From contig CAJMPW010000005.1 in assembly GCA_905215475.1 (NCBI GenBank), positions 1 through 64,000 on the forward strand: 64,000 nt of DNA. The letters are read 5' to 3'. The notes under the pieces were generated by a model that worked only from the letters and a program-made list of their open reading frames with translations, was not told the origin of the DNA and did no database searches. Every line of letters starts with the position of its first letter. Within the stretch, counting starts at the first letter, position 1. The position numbers and the translations under genes were made by a program. This document shows, piece after piece, positions 1 to 8,910 of the stretch. This DNA comes from CAG-103 sp905215475 (GTDB lineage Bacteria > Bacillota > Clostridia > Oscillospirales > Oscillospiraceae).

Positions 1-2
1 CC

Positions 3-692
3 CTGTCCGTGCTTGAGAACTCTTACGCGCAGGCTTACGCCGAGAAATACGGCATTGCCTATGTGACGAGAGAAGCTTTCGGCAAGGATGCGCAGAGAGT
101 CATGGCTGCTTCTGCCGTCAACTCCTGCGGTGATGATCTTACATGGACGCTTGAAAACAGCGTGCTGACTATCAGCGGAAATGGTGAGATGGATAGCTAT
201 GCTCCGGATGCGCCGGCTCCATGGGCGGCATTCGCTGGGGAGATCGAGCGCGTGATCATTGGCAAGGGTGTTGAGAAGATCGGTGCGTATGCATTCAGCG
301 GTCTTGAGAAACTGGCCTCCGTCAGCTTTGAAGAGGGCAGTCAGCTTGCGGTAATCGAGGAGTATGCGTTCGCTGATTGCAAGGAGCTTAGAGAGCTTGC
401 GCTTCCAGATGGACTTGAAAAGCTCGGCGAAGCGGCGTTTGCTAACTGTGAGAAGCTGTCCAAGCTGGTGCTTCCTGAGTCCGTGGTCGCGTTCGAGATC
501 ATCACCATTCAGCCGGAGACTCCTGCAGCCGCTATTTCTCGCCGGCCGGTGGGCGTGTTCGACGGCTGTGACCTGAATGTGCTTGTTCTTGTGGTTGCGC
601 GCGATTGTGCCGCGCAAAAATATGCAGCTGAAAACGGGATCGCCGTGCGGTACGCTGAATGTGATCGCGGCGCTTCTGATGCTGCAAAATGA
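3..692 (+). CDS. BspA-type leucine-rich-repeat surface protein, C-terminal part (5' partial)
   Basis: The reading frame is open to the left edge, so this is the 3' end of a larger gene; the GTG at 9 is not a convincing start. Two modules are visible. The first ends in SYAQAYAEKYGIAY. The second opens with CGDDLTWTLENSVLTISG and continues with LRR_5 repeats of the type VEKIGAYAFSGLEKLASVSF, EYAFADCKELRELALPDGL and AAFANCEKLSKLVLPES, closing on another YAAENGIAVRY cap. This is the usual layout of BspA/TpLRR surface proteins of gut Firmicutes, which bind host or microbial surfaces. No anchor motif (LPXTG, SLH) is seen at this C-terminus, so any export or anchoring signal must lie outside the window. 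Confidence 0.85.
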   Translation: MSVLENSYAQAYAEKYGIAYVTREAFGKDAQRVMAASAVNSCGDDLTWTLENSVLTISGNGEMDSYAPDAPAPWAAFAGEIERVIIGKGVEKIGAYAFSGLEKLASVSFEEGSQLAVIEEYAFADCKELRELALPDGLEKLGEAAFANCEKLSKLVLPESVVAFEIITIQPETPAAAISRRPVGVFDGCDLNVLVLVVARDCAAQKYAAENGIAVRYAECDRGASDAAK

Positions 693-812
693 CAAAAGAG
701 CTGTTCTTTCTGTAGGCACTGTGATAAAATGAGTAAGCCGCTGCAGCATTTGCTGCAGAAAAGCTGCGCAAGCAGGTAAGCGGTCAGAACAGCTCACCAT
801 AGAATATCCGAG

Positions 813-845
813 CCCTTGGGCGCAGGCTCCCCCTGCGTCCAAGGG
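813..845. repeat. 14-bp inverted repeat (hairpin) in the LRR-polysaccharide interval
   Basis: Arms CCCTTGGGCGCAGG (813-826) and CCTGCGTCCAAGGG (832-845) pair over 14 bp with one G-T wobble around the loop CTCCC. Neither strand has a T-run immediately after it, so it is not a standard intrinsic terminator; it could be an operator, an RNA processing site or a degenerate terminator of the LRR gene. Confidence 0.6.
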
Positions 846-919
846 TAAAGAAAACTGTGATCTTTTGTGCTTTCGCATTTATACAGGGATATCGTTGCTG
901 ATGCAATTTTGTGAGACGG

Positions 920-946
920 AGCGATTTGCGTCGCTTTTATTGTTTT
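920..946 (+). terminator. Weak terminator-like hairpin
   Basis: AGCGA (920-924) pairs with TCGCT (931-935) and is followed by TTTATTGTTTT. The stem is only 5 bp, so this is a tentative end for the LRR transcript. Confidence 0.3.
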
Positions 947-1023
947 ACTAAAAAAATCGAGAACAACGGGGGCTTGTACTGTCGGACAGTGGCGCCCTCT
1001 TAGAAAACGGATATATGTGCCAT

Positions 1024-1052
1024 TTGCGCTATCCTATAAAATGCTGTATAGT
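1024..1052 (+). promoter_or_regulatory. Sigma-A-type promoter of the polysaccharide operon
   Basis: TTGCGC (1024-1029), 17-nt spacer, TATAGT (1047-1052). A start near 1059 would give a leader of about 44 nt before the glycosyltransferase ATG at 1103. The TTGCGC -35 variant recurs at two other promoters in the window (11752 and 38736). Confidence 0.6.
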
Positions 1053-1102
1053 AACGTTGTGTGAAATTGGTCTGTCAGCAATAATAAGGCGTGTGAGAAC
1101 CG

Positions 1103-2245
1103 ATGAAAATTCTGTTTTGCAGTAATTATTTTTCACATCATCAAATGCCTCTGTCGGACGCGCTTGACGAGTTGACAGAGAATAACTATTATTTTCTTGC
1201 GTATAAGGAGATGGATGCTGAGCGTAAGTCCCTTGGCTGGGGACGGGGCTTGGCGCGTCCTTACACCGAAACACTTACCGATGGCAATGTTCAGAGAAAG
1301 CTGGAGGACTTGGATGTCCTGATCGCCGGCTCGTTTCCGGAGAAACTGACGGCGGATTACGCAAAACATTCCAAGCTGTTTTTCCGGTATTCAGAGCGAA
1401 TTTTGAAAACCGGAAATTCACTAATTAAATACCCAAAACGTTTTCTCCACTGGCATATGTGCAATCCTCCGTGGCGGCGCGCTTATCTGCTCTGCGCCAG
1501 CGGTTTCACTGCGGGGGACTATGCGAAGTTCGGACTCTTTCGCGGCCGCTGCTATCAATGGGGCTACTTTCCCGAAACGAGGTTCTATGACATCCGCGCC
1601 CTGCTTGCGCAGAAGGAAGCGGGCAGTATATTCTGGGCCGGGCGCTTTCTGGACTGGAAGCATCCGGATGATGCGCTCAGAGTGGCTGCGCGGCTTCGTG
1701 ACGATGGTTACAATTTCACGCTGCGTATAGCTGGCGCGGGCGTTTTGGAACCGCAGCTGCGCGCTATGGTCTCCGAACTGCATCTTGACGGCTGCGTGCA
1801 GCTCCTGGGCAGCCTGCGTCCGGAGCAGGTGCGCTGCGAGATGGAGCGCAGCAGAATATTCCTGTTTACTTCAGATCGCCGTGAGGGCTGGGGCGCTGTG
1901 TTGAACGAAGCCATGAACAGCGGCTGCGCGGTCGTTGCAAGCGATGCAGCCGGTGCAACGCCGTTTCTTGTAAAGGACGGTGTGAACGGGAGCGTGTATC
2001 ATTCCGGCGATACGCAGGAGCTGTATGAAAAGGTGCGGCGGCTGCTGGATGACACGGCTGCGCAGGAGCGTCTTGGCGGAGCAGCTTATCGGACCATTTC
2101 GGAGCTTTGGAATGCAGAGACTGCCGCAGAGCGCCTGCTGCAGCTGTCTCAGGCGCTTTTGGACGGGCGGGATGCACACAAGCTGTTTGCAGACGGTCCG
2201 TGCAGCCCGGCGCACCCTCTGCGGGAGGATTGGTATCGAAAATGA
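1103..2245 (+). CDS. Glycosyltransferase family 4 (GT-B fold)
   Basis: A 380-residue protein with the two-lobed GT-B pattern. The N-terminal lobe begins MKILFCSNYF; the C-terminal lobe carries the nucleotide-sugar site (IFWAGRFLDWKHPDDALRVA, then RIAGAGVLEPQL) and the family's E-x7-E-like element in DRREGWGAVLNEAMNSG. Such enzymes add one sugar to a lipid-linked repeat unit at the cytoplasmic membrane face; donor and acceptor cannot be read from sequence. It is the first gene after the promoter at 1024, and its stop overlaps the next start (ATGA). The ribosome binding site is weak (AAGG about 14 nt upstream). Confidence 0.85.
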   Translation: MKILFCSNYFSHHQMPLSDALDELTENNYYFLAYKEMDAERKSLGWGRGLARPYTETLTDGNVQRKLEDLDVLIAGSFPEKLTADYAKHSKLFFRYSERILKTGNSLIKYPKRFLHWHMCNPPWRRAYLLCASGFTAGDYAKFGLFRGRCYQWGYFPETRFYDIRALLAQKEAGSIFWAGRFLDWKHPDDALRVAARLRDDGYNFTLRIAGAGVLEPQLRAMVSELHLDGCVQLLGSLRPEQVRCEMERSRIFLFTSDRREGWGAVLNEAMNSGCAVVASDAAGATPFLVKDGVNGSVYHSGDTQELYEKVRRLLDDTAAQERLGGAAYRTISELWNAETAAERLLQLSQALLDGRDAHKLFADGPCSPAHPLREDWYRK

Positions 2246-2775
2246 AACTGACGTCACTCAGGAAACGGATCGTCCTCTACACGGTCAACCATATCTTGAA
2301 TGGGACACGGTTTTTTGCGGTCAAGAGACGGCTGCTGCGTTCCATCGGTTATGAGATCGGAGAAAATACGAAGATCGTCGGTCCGCTCTATAACACGGGT
2401 ACGCTCCGTATCGGCAGCGATTGTTGGATCGGATGTGGCCTTACCGTTCACGGAAATGGGACAGTCACGATCGGTGATCGCTGCGACCTTGCTCCGGACG
2501 TTACCTTTCTGACAGGTGGTCATCGGATCGGAGATCATTGCAGACGCGCAGGCGATGGGGAGATATACCGCATCACTGTGGGCAGCGGAGTGTGGATCGG
2601 CAGCCGTGCGACTTTTTTGCGCACGATCAGCATCGGCGATGGAAGCGTTATTGCAGCCTGCGCCTGTGTTGCCAACAGTGTGCAGCCGGATGTGATCGCC
2701 GCCGGCGTTCCGGCCAAGGTGATAAAGGAGTTAAACGAACTTGCTACAGACACTCAGGAAGAACAAAGTCGTTAA
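2242..2775 (+). CDS. Hexapeptide-repeat (LbH) acyltransferase
   Basis: A 177-residue left-handed beta-helix protein. Imperfect hexapeptide repeats run from IGENTKIVGPLYNTGTLRIG through VTIGDRCDLAPDVTF to ITVGSGVWIGSRATFLRTIS and IGDGSVIAACACVANSV, ending in the usual AAGVPAKVIKEL. Members of the WbbJ/CatB-like group acetylate sugars of surface polysaccharides using acetyl-CoA. The ATG at 2242 was chosen because it overlaps the upstream stop (ATGA) and GGGAGGAT lies at 2223-2230. A longer in-frame extension exists upstream but lies inside the glycosyltransferase gene. Its target is most likely a sugar of the repeat unit built by this locus. Confidence 0.85.
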   Translation: MKLTSLRKRIVLYTVNHILNGTRFFAVKRRLLRSIGYEIGENTKIVGPLYNTGTLRIGSDCWIGCGLTVHGNGTVTIGDRCDLAPDVTFLTGGHRIGDHCRRAGDGEIYRITVGSGVWIGSRATFLRTISIGDGSVIAACACVANSVQPDVIAAGVPAKVIKELNELATDTQEEQSR

Positions 2776-4030
2776 AAATGCGGGCTGGATCATCGGCGGC
2801 AAGGTGACCAACAAACTGCTGGCTTTTGTCGTCGGTATTTTTGCGGCGCGGTATCTTGGCCCGAGTAATTACGGCCTGATCAACTATGCGGCGGCGTATG
2901 CGACGTTTTTTGCCTCTCTCTGCACGCTCGGCATCAACAGCGTGATCGTCAAGAACTTTGTGGATCATCCGCAGCAGGAGGGCGAGACGATCGGAACGAC
3001 GCTCGTGCTGCGGGCGATCTCCAGCCTGCTGTCAGCGTTGGCTATCATCGGCATCGTCAGTATCGTTGACAGGGGGGAGCGGCTGACCGTCATCGTTGTG
3101 GCGCTCTATAGTGCCGGGTTGATCTTTCAGGTGTTTGACACGCTCAACTACTGGTTTCAGGCCAGACTGCAGTCGAAGTATTCCGCGATCGCCGAGCTGA
3201 TCTCGTATGCGGCGATGTCCGTGTATAAAATCGGATTGCTCATGCTTGGCAAAAGCGTGGAATGGTTTGCGGTCGCCAGCGCTTTGGAGTATACTGTTCT
3301 TGCGGTGCTTTTGCTGGCTGCGTACTTCAAAAACGGCGGGGCGAAATTCAGCTGTTCAATAGCGAAAGCGAAGGAGCTTTTGAAAAGCAGTGCAAGTTTT
3401 ATCACGGCCGGTCTTATGGTGTCCGTCTATGCCTGTACGGACAAGCTGATGCTCAAGCAGATGCTCGGTTCTGACGCTGTGGGACATTATGCGCTCGCTG
3501 TGACTGTCAGCGTGGCCTGGGCGTTCGTGCTCTCTGCGATCATCGATTCGCTCTATCCGGAGATCGTGCAGAGCTTTCAGACGGACCGTTTGCGCTATGA
3601 GCGGAAAAACCGGCAGCTGTATGCGATCGTCTTTTATGTCTCACTGTTTGTATCCGCGCTCATCTGTCTCGTTGCGCGTCCCTTTGTGGCGATCGTTTAC
3701 GGCGAGACTTATTTGCCTGCGGTCGCGCCGCTTCGCATCGTGGTCTGGTATACGGCTTTTTCCTATCTTGGCGTTGCCAGAAATGCATGGATGGTATGTG
3801 AAAACAGGCAGAAATATCTGAAATATCTGTATGTCGGCGCGGCTGTGCTCAATGTTGCGCTGAATCTTATGCTGATCCCGCGCTGGGGCGCGCCCGGCGC
3901 CGCTGCTGCATCGCTGATCACGCAGGCGGCAACAACGGTCTTCCTGCCGGCGCTCATCAAGCCTTTGCGCCCGAATTGCAAGCTGATGCTGGATGCCGTG
4001 CTTTTGCGCGGCGTGCTGCCTGAGAAATGA
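2741..4030 (+). CDS. Wzx-type oligosaccharide flippase (MATE/MOP superfamily)
   Basis: A 429-residue polytopic membrane protein with about 12 hydrophobic segments. It opens with KNAGWIIGGKVTNKLLAFVVGIFAA and continues with RYLGPSNYGLINYA, typical of Wzx/RfbX polysaccharide exporters that flip undecaprenyl-linked repeat units across the membrane. The start is TTG at 2741, supported by AAAGGAG at 2724-2730, so the gene overlaps the acetyltransferase end by 35 nt. No Wzy polymerase is adjacent. Confidence 0.88.
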   Translation: MLQTLRKNKVVKNAGWIIGGKVTNKLLAFVVGIFAARYLGPSNYGLINYAAAYATFFASLCTLGINSVIVKNFVDHPQQEGETIGTTLVLRAISSLLSALAIIGIVSIVDRGERLTVIVVALYSAGLIFQVFDTLNYWFQARLQSKYSAIAELISYAAMSVYKIGLLMLGKSVEWFAVASALEYTVLAVLLLAAYFKNGGAKFSCSIAKAKELLKSSASFITAGLMVSVYACTDKLMLKQMLGSDAVGHYALAVTVSVAWAFVLSAIIDSLYPEIVQSFQTDRLRYERKNRQLYAIVFYVSLFVSALICLVARPFVAIVYGETYLPAVAPLRIVVWYTAFSYLGVARNAWMVCENRQKYLKYLYVGAAVLNVALNLMLIPRWGAPGAAAASLITQAATTVFLPALIKPLRPNCKLMLDAVLLRGVLPEK

Positions 4031-4057
4031 AGAAACTATACATAGGAGTTAGACCAG

Positions 4058-5086
4058 ATGATATCGTTCAAAGATAAAATACTGCTCATTACCGGTGGGA
4101 CAGGCTCCTTTGGCAACGCTGTGCTGCGCCGCTTCCTGACCACCGACATTGCAGAAATCCGCATTCTCTCACGGGATGAGAAGAAGCAGGATGATATGCG
4201 GCATACCTATCAGGAGCTGTATCCGCAGTATGCGGAAAAGATCAAATTCTACATAGGCGATGTGAGGGATTACAATTCCATTCTGAATGCGTTCCGTGGT
4301 GTGGACTATGTATTTCATGCCGCAGCTTTGAAGCAGGTACCCTCCTGTGAGTTTTATCCCATGGAGGCAGTCAAAACCAATGTGGCAGGTTCCGACAATG
4401 TGATTTCCGCCTGTGTGGCAAACCATGTGAAGAAGGCTATCTTCCTGTCCACGGACAAGGCAGCTTATCCCATCAACGCTATGGGCATGACGAAGGCTGT
4501 CATGGAGAAGAATGTGATTGCCCGTTCCAGACAGATGCTGCCTGGGGATCCGGTTCTGTGTTTGACTCGGTACGGCAATGTCATGGCCTCCCGCGGCTCG
4601 GTCATTCCGCTGTTCTGCGACCGGATTGACGAGGGAAAACCTCTGACGGTCACGAATCCCAATATGACCCGTTTTATGATGACGCTCAGCGATGCCGTGG
4701 ACCTTGTGCTTTATGCCTTTGAGCATGGCGAACAGGGTGACCTGTTCGTGCAGAAGGCCCCTGCTGCGACCATCGAGACGCTGGCACAGGCTGTGCTGGA
4801 GCTGAAGCATTCCGACCTTGGCTCGACGATCATCGGAACACGGCATGGTGAAAAGCTCTTTGAGGTGCTGGTCACTGCAGAGGAAATGATGCGGGCGGAA
4901 GATCTGCCCGGCTTCTTCCGTATTCCGGCAGATAATCGAGATCTGAACTATGACAACTATTTCAGCAAGGGAAATCCGGAGTTCGGCAAAATCGAGCAGT
5001 ATACTTCGCACAATACGCACCGGCTGAATGTGGAGGAAATGAAACAGCTTCTTCTAAAGCTGAAGCTGTTCGGAGGAACTTGCTGA
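4058..5086 (+). CDS. capE: UDP-GlcNAc 4,6-dehydratase/5-epimerase (CapE-like)
   Basis: A 342-residue short-chain dehydratase of the polysaccharide-biosynthesis epimerase class. The Rossmann motif TGGTGSFGNAVL is near residues 12-23, followed by GDVRDYNSI, FHAAALKQVPSCE and STDKAAYPINAMGMTKAVME. In place of the usual Tyr-x3-Lys active site this class has the MGMTKA element, as in CapE/FlaA1/PseB. Length and the two following genes point to CapE, the first step from UDP-GlcNAc toward UDP-L-FucNAc. PseB (pseudaminic acid) is the alternative and is made less likely by capF next door. Start ATG 4058 has TAGGAG upstream; the stop overlaps the capF start. Confidence 0.88.
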   Translation: MISFKDKILLITGGTGSFGNAVLRRFLTTDIAEIRILSRDEKKQDDMRHTYQELYPQYAEKIKFYIGDVRDYNSILNAFRGVDYVFHAAALKQVPSCEFYPMEAVKTNVAGSDNVISACVANHVKKAIFLSTDKAAYPINAMGMTKAVMEKNVIARSRQMLPGDPVLCLTRYGNVMASRGSVIPLFCDRIDEGKPLTVTNPNMTRFMMTLSDAVDLVLYAFEHGEQGDLFVQKAPAATIETLAQAVLELKHSDLGSTIIGTRHGEKLFEVLVTAEEMMRAEDLPGFFRIPADNRDLNYDNYFSKGNPEFGKIEQYTSHNTHRLNVEEMKQLLLKLKLFGGTC

Positions 5087-6252
5087 TGAATGTACTGATC
5101 ACCGGCGCAAACGGCTTCGTCGGGAAAAATCTGACGCAGCGCCTCTACGCGCTCCGTGACGGCAGAGACCGGACGCGCCCCGCGCTGCGGATCGATGACG
5201 TGCTGCTGTACACGCGGGAGACCGCGCCCGAAACGCTGGCGGCATACTGCCGCTGCGCCGACTTTGTGGTGCATCTCGCGGGGGTGAACCGTCCGCAGGA
5301 TCCGGAGGAATTCACGACCGGAAACACGGACCTCACCCGGACGCTGCTTGCGCAGCTTCGGCAGAGCGGCAACCGCTGTCCGGTGCTTTTGGCGTCCTCC
5401 ATCCAGGCGAGCCTGACCGGACGCTATGCCGGCAGCCCCTACGGGCAGTCGAAGCGTGCGGCGGAGGCGCTGCTGCGCGCCTACAGCGAGCAGACCGGGG
5501 CACTGGGGCTCATCTACCGCTTTCCGAACCTGTTCGGTAAGTGGTGCCGTCCGAATTACAATTCCGTTGTGGCGACCTTCTGCCACAACATTGCCCGGGA
5601 TATGCCCATTACCGTCTCCGATCCGGCAGTGGAGCTGGAGCTCGTCTATATCGACGACCTTGTTGACGAGCTGCTTGACGCCATGGAGGGACATCCCCAC
5701 CATGCGGATGCGGGATATTTCCGCGTCCCGGTGAGCCATCCGGTGACGCTCGGTGAGATCGTCCGGCTGCTGCGCAGCTTTCACGACCAGCCGCAGACGC
5801 TTCTGCTGCCGCAGATCCCGGACGGCAGCTTTGCCAAGAAGCTCTACAGCACGTATCTGTCCTACCTGCCGCCGGAAAAGGTCGCGTTCCCGCTGAAGAT
5901 GAACGTGGACGCGCGCGGCAGCTTTACGGAGCTGCTCAAGACGGATGCCTGCGGTCAGGTCTCGGTCAACATCACAAAGCCCGGCGTCACCAAGGGGCAG
6001 CACTGGCACAACAGCAAGTGGGAGTTCTTTATGGTCGTGGCCGGACACGGGCTGATTCAGGAACGCCAAATCGGCTCCGATGAAAAGATCGAATTTGAGG
6101 TCAGCGGTGACCGGATCCAAGCTGTTCATATGCTGCCGGGCTATACCCACAACATTATCAATCTGAGTGAGACGGAAAATCTGGTGACAGTCATGTGGGC
6201 CAACGAGCAGTTTGACCCCAGCCATCCGGATACCTACTTTGAGGAGGTGTAG
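5086..6252 (+). CDS. capF: Bifunctional epimerase/reductase with cupin domain (CapF-like)
   Basis: A 388-residue two-domain enzyme. The N-terminal Rossmann domain (ITGANGFVGKNL; later LASSIQASLTGRYAGSPYGQSK with the Tyr-x3-Lys pair) is a reductase. The C-terminal part from about residue 265 (FPLKMNVDARGSFTEL, GQHWHNSKWEFFMVVAGHG) is a cupin. In S. aureus CapF the cupin epimerises C3 of the CapE product and the Rossmann domain reduces C4, giving UDP-2-acetamido-2,6-dideoxy-L-talose. ATG 5086 was chosen over TTG 5080 because GGAGG sits at 5072-5076 and it forms a TGATG overlap with capE. The codons are clearly GC-richer than those of the genes at either end of the locus. Confidence 0.88.
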   Translation: MNVLITGANGFVGKNLTQRLYALRDGRDRTRPALRIDDVLLYTRETAPETLAAYCRCADFVVHLAGVNRPQDPEEFTTGNTDLTRTLLAQLRQSGNRCPVLLASSIQASLTGRYAGSPYGQSKRAAEALLRAYSEQTGALGLIYRFPNLFGKWCRPNYNSVVATFCHNIARDMPITVSDPAVELELVYIDDLVDELLDAMEGHPHHADAGYFRVPVSHPVTLGEIVRLLRSFHDQPQTLLLPQIPDGSFAKKLYSTYLSYLPPEKVAFPLKMNVDARGSFTELLKTDACGQVSVNITKPGVTKGQHWHNSKWEFFMVVAGHGLIQERQIGSDEKIEFEVSGDRIQAVHMLPGYTHNIINLSETENLVTVMWANEQFDPSHPDTYFEEV

Positions 6253-6254
6253 CT

Positions 6255-7400
6255 ATGGGAAAGCTGAAGCTGATGACGATCGTCGGCACACGGCCGGAGA
6301 TCATCCGCCTGTCCGCAACCATAAAATGCTGCGACCGGTATTTTGAGCAGATCCTCGTCCACACCGGACAGAACTATGATTACACGCTCAATCAGGTGTT
6401 CTTTGACGACCTCGGCCTGCGCGCGCCGGACTACTATCTTGACGCCGTGGGCGATGACCTCGGCGCGACGATCGGCAACATCATCGACCGATCCTATAAG
6501 CTGATGGTGCGGCTCAAGCCGGACGCGGTGTTGGTTCTGGGAGACACCAATTCCTGCCTGTCCGTGATCGGCGCAAAGCGTCTGCACATCCCGATCTTCC
6601 ACATGGAGGCGGGAAACCGCTGTAAGGACGAGTGCCTCCCGGAGGAGACGAACCGCCGCATCGTGGACATCATCAGCGACGTCAATCTCTGCTATTCGGA
6701 GCACGCGCGCCGCTATCTGATAGAGTGCGGCCTGCCGAAGGAACGCACCTTTGTCACCGGCAGCCCCATGGCGGAGGTGCTGCGCGCCAATCTGGACAAG
6801 ATCGAGGCGAGCGACATCCACCGGCGGCTTGGCCTGACGAAGGGGCGCTACATTCTGCTCTCGGCGCATCGGGAGGAGAATATCGACTCGGAGCGCAATT
6901 TCCTGCAGCTGTTCACAGCGGTCAACGCGCTGGCGGAGCAGTACGATCTGCCTATTCTCTACTCCTGCCACCCGCGCAGCCGAAAGCGGCTCGAGGCGAC
7001 AGGCTTCCGGCTGGACAGCCGCGTGATCGCGCATGAGCCGCTCGGCTTCCATGACTATAACTGCCTGCAGATGCACGCGCTTGCGGTGGTGTCCGACAGC
7101 GGGACGCTGCCGGAGGAGAGCAGCTTTTTCCTGTCCGTGGGCAAGCCCTTCCCGGCGGTCAGCATCCGCACTTCTACCGAGCGCCCCGAGGCGCTGGATG
7201 CAGGGTGCTTTGTGCTGGCGGGCATCGATGAGCAGTCGCTGCTGCAGGCCGTGGAGATGGCGGTCTCGATGCAGCGCAGCGGTGAGAGCGGAACGCCGGT
7301 TTCGGATTACACGGATGAGAATGTGTCGATGAAGGTGGCGCGGCTCATCCAGAGCTATACGGGCGTTGTGAACAAACTGGTGTGGAGAAAGGACGGCTGA
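6255..7400 (+). CDS. capG: Non-hydrolysing UDP-HexNAc 2-epimerase (CapG/WecB-like)
   Basis: A 381-residue GT-B-fold epimerase beginning GKLKLMTIVGTRPEIIRLS. It has the family signatures HTGQNYDYTLNQVFF, VLGDTNSC, FHMEAGNRC, LLSAHREENID and VVSDSGTLPEESSF. Because it follows capE and capF directly (2 nt after capF, GAGGAGG at 6240-6246), the most likely reaction is C2 epimerisation to UDP-L-FucNAc, as for CapG, rather than UDP-GlcNAc to UDP-ManNAc. Confidence 0.88.
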   Translation: MGKLKLMTIVGTRPEIIRLSATIKCCDRYFEQILVHTGQNYDYTLNQVFFDDLGLRAPDYYLDAVGDDLGATIGNIIDRSYKLMVRLKPDAVLVLGDTNSCLSVIGAKRLHIPIFHMEAGNRCKDECLPEETNRRIVDIISDVNLCYSEHARRYLIECGLPKERTFVTGSPMAEVLRANLDKIEASDIHRRLGLTKGRYILLSAHREENIDSERNFLQLFTAVNALAEQYDLPILYSCHPRSRKRLEATGFRLDSRVIAHEPLGFHDYNCLQMHALAVVSDSGTLPEESSFFLSVGKPFPAVSIRTSTERPEALDAGCFVLAGIDEQSLLQAVEMAVSMQRSGESGTPVSDYTDENVSMKVARLIQSYTGVVNKLVWRKDG

Positions 7401-7401
7401 A

Positions 7402-8139
7402 GTGGCGTTTGTGGATATGCACATTCACCTCTTGTTTGGCGTGGATGACGGAGCAGAAGACGAAGATGAGATGCGCGCCATTGTTGATGAGGCTTATCGG
7501 TCGGGCACGCGGGTGATTTGCTGCACACCTCATTTTCATCCCGGCTATTTTGGCAATCATGTTGACAAGACGAATTCAGCTTTTGCGATTTTGTCTGCCT
7601 ATGTAAAGGACACATATCCGGACATGATGCTCTATTTGGGAAATGAGCTCAGATACGCCCCGGAAAGTGTAGCATGGCTGCGGCAAGGCATCTGCAAAAC
7701 ACTCAACAACACGCGGTATGTGCTTGTGGACTTTTCGGAAGCGGCATCTGAAAAAACGATCGTAAGCGGACTTGGCGCGTTACTGAATGCGGGGTATATG
7801 CCGGTTCTTGCACATACTGAACGATACCGTTCCCTGCACGGAAATATTTCGGTGATCAATGAGCTGTGGCACAATGGCGTTGTGATTCAAGCGGATACGC
7901 AATCGTTATTTCGCGGCTTTGGTTTTTTGGTTCAGCGCCAATGCCGAAAGCTGTTGGCACATGGGCTGATCGATATTTTTTCTTCGGATGCACACAACTG
8001 CACATCTCGCCCGCCGGACATGGCTGCTTGTTTTGATTACATCCGTAAAAAGCACGGCGCAGACTATGCGGCGGATCTGTGCTATCATCATGCGAACAGC
8101 TTGTTATGTGGTGAGACTGTAAGAAAGGACTTCTCTTGA
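7402..8139 (+). CDS. cpsB: PHP-type protein tyrosine phosphatase (CpsB/YwqE family)
   Basis: A 245-residue metal-dependent PHP phosphatase. Metal ligands are visible in VDMHIHLLFGVDDGAED near the N-terminus, CCTPHFHPGYF, AHTERYRSL and FSSDAHN toward the C-terminus. It dephosphorylates the tyrosine kinase CpsD and so tunes polymer length and export. The start is GTG 7402, one nt after the capG stop, with AAAGGA just upstream. In streptococcal loci this gene sits near the 5' end; here the regulatory trio closes the locus. The base composition drops back to AT-richer than capF/capG. Confidence 0.85.
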   Translation: MAFVDMHIHLLFGVDDGAEDEDEMRAIVDEAYRSGTRVICCTPHFHPGYFGNHVDKTNSAFAILSAYVKDTYPDMMLYLGNELRYAPESVAWLRQGICKTLNNTRYVLVDFSEAASEKTIVSGLGALLNAGYMPVLAHTERYRSLHGNISVINELWHNGVVIQADTQSLFRGFGFLVQRQCRKLLAHGLIDIFSSDAHNCTSRPPDMAACFDYIRKKHGADYAADLCYHHANSLLCGETVRKDFS

Positions 8140-8906
8140 GCATGAATCAGAAAGCGAATCTTAAAACTGTCACGTTGAAAGACCTTTGGGGGCTATTTGT
8201 GCAGCGCCTGTGGGTGATCGTTCTCGCGGCTTTTGTTTGCAGTGTCGGTTCTCTGACGATCGACCGCATGACATTTGACCCGCAATACGCTTCGACGGCG
8301 ACGCTCTACATTCTGCGTCAAACGGATGCTGCAAATCCCAGCGATGCAAACTCCGATTTTTCTCTGGCCCTTAAAGTGGTCAATGACTGCACATATCTTT
8401 TGAAAAGTCATACCGTTTTGGATGAAGTTCTCAGCGGTCTGAATCTGGACATGGAATACGAGGACCTGTATGACTGTGTATCTACAACAAATCCGGAGGA
8501 TACGCGTATTCTCGAGGTGACGGTAAAGGCAGAGTCTCCCGAGATGGCCAAGCGTATTGTTGACCGTATTTGCACGATCGGTTCCAAGCGGATCGAAGAG
8601 GCGATGGGCTTCCAGCAGGTAAACCTCTATGAATTCGGAACGACGGATCCGGACCCCTGCAATCGGACGCGTTTGCTCACATTTGCTTTGGCGGGTGTGG
8701 CAGCGGCTGTCATAACCTATGTGATATTCCTGATCATTTTCCTTTTGGACGACCGCATTAAAACGGATGAAGATGTGGAACGCTATCTCGGATTGAGCAT
8801 TCTTGGCAACGTTCCGAATGCAAACAGCAAGAAAACAGGGAAGTATGGTTATTACAAGGCGTACACATCGCGCAAGGCGTCATCCTCGGTGAAAGGTAGT
8901 AAGTGA
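8136..8906 (+). CDS. cpsC: Wzz/CpsC-type chain-length and kinase-activator membrane protein
   Basis: A 256-residue protein with two membrane helices: one near residues 25-45 (LWVIVLAAFVCSVGSL) and one near 180-205 (LTFALAGVAAAVITYVIFLIIFLL). The external loop between them is typical of Wzz/YveK/CapA proteins. In Gram-positive bacteria this protein activates the separate cytoplasmic tyrosine kinase and controls polymer length. TTG 8136 overlaps the cpsB stop (TTGA) and is well spaced from AAAGGA at 8124-8129; ATG 8142 is a nearby alternative. The C-terminus is basic (SSKVKGSK-like), suited to kinase contact. Confidence 0.82.
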   Translation: MSMNQKANLKTVTLKDLWGLFVQRLWVIVLAAFVCSVGSLTIDRMTFDPQYASTATLYILRQTDAANPSDANSDFSLALKVVNDCTYLLKSHTVLDEVLSGLNLDMEYEDLYDCVSTTNPEDTRILEVTVKAESPEMAKRIVDRICTIGSKRIEEAMGFQQVNLYEFGTTDPDPCNRTRLLTFALAGVAAAVITYVIFLIIFLLDDRIKTDEDVERYLGLSILGNVPNANSKKTGKYGYYKAYTSRKASSSVKGSK

Positions 8907-8910
8907 GCAG

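Larger units (their letters stand above)
693..1102. other. Non-coding interval between the LRR gene and the polysaccharide locus
   Basis: About 410 nt with no credible coding frame. It holds an 8-bp inverted repeat with a 2-nt spacer at 741-758, a 14-bp hairpin at 813-845, a weak terminator-like hairpin at 920-940, a short ACTGTC/GACAGT inverted repeat near 979-989 and a good promoter at 1024-1052. It is more AT-rich from about 840 onward than the flanking genes. Confidence 0.7.

Noticed and set aside
741..758. CTGCAGCA/TGCTGCAG palindrome as a terminator of the LRR gene
   Set aside because: No T-run follows on the plus strand and the 2-nt loop is too small for a full 8-bp stem.
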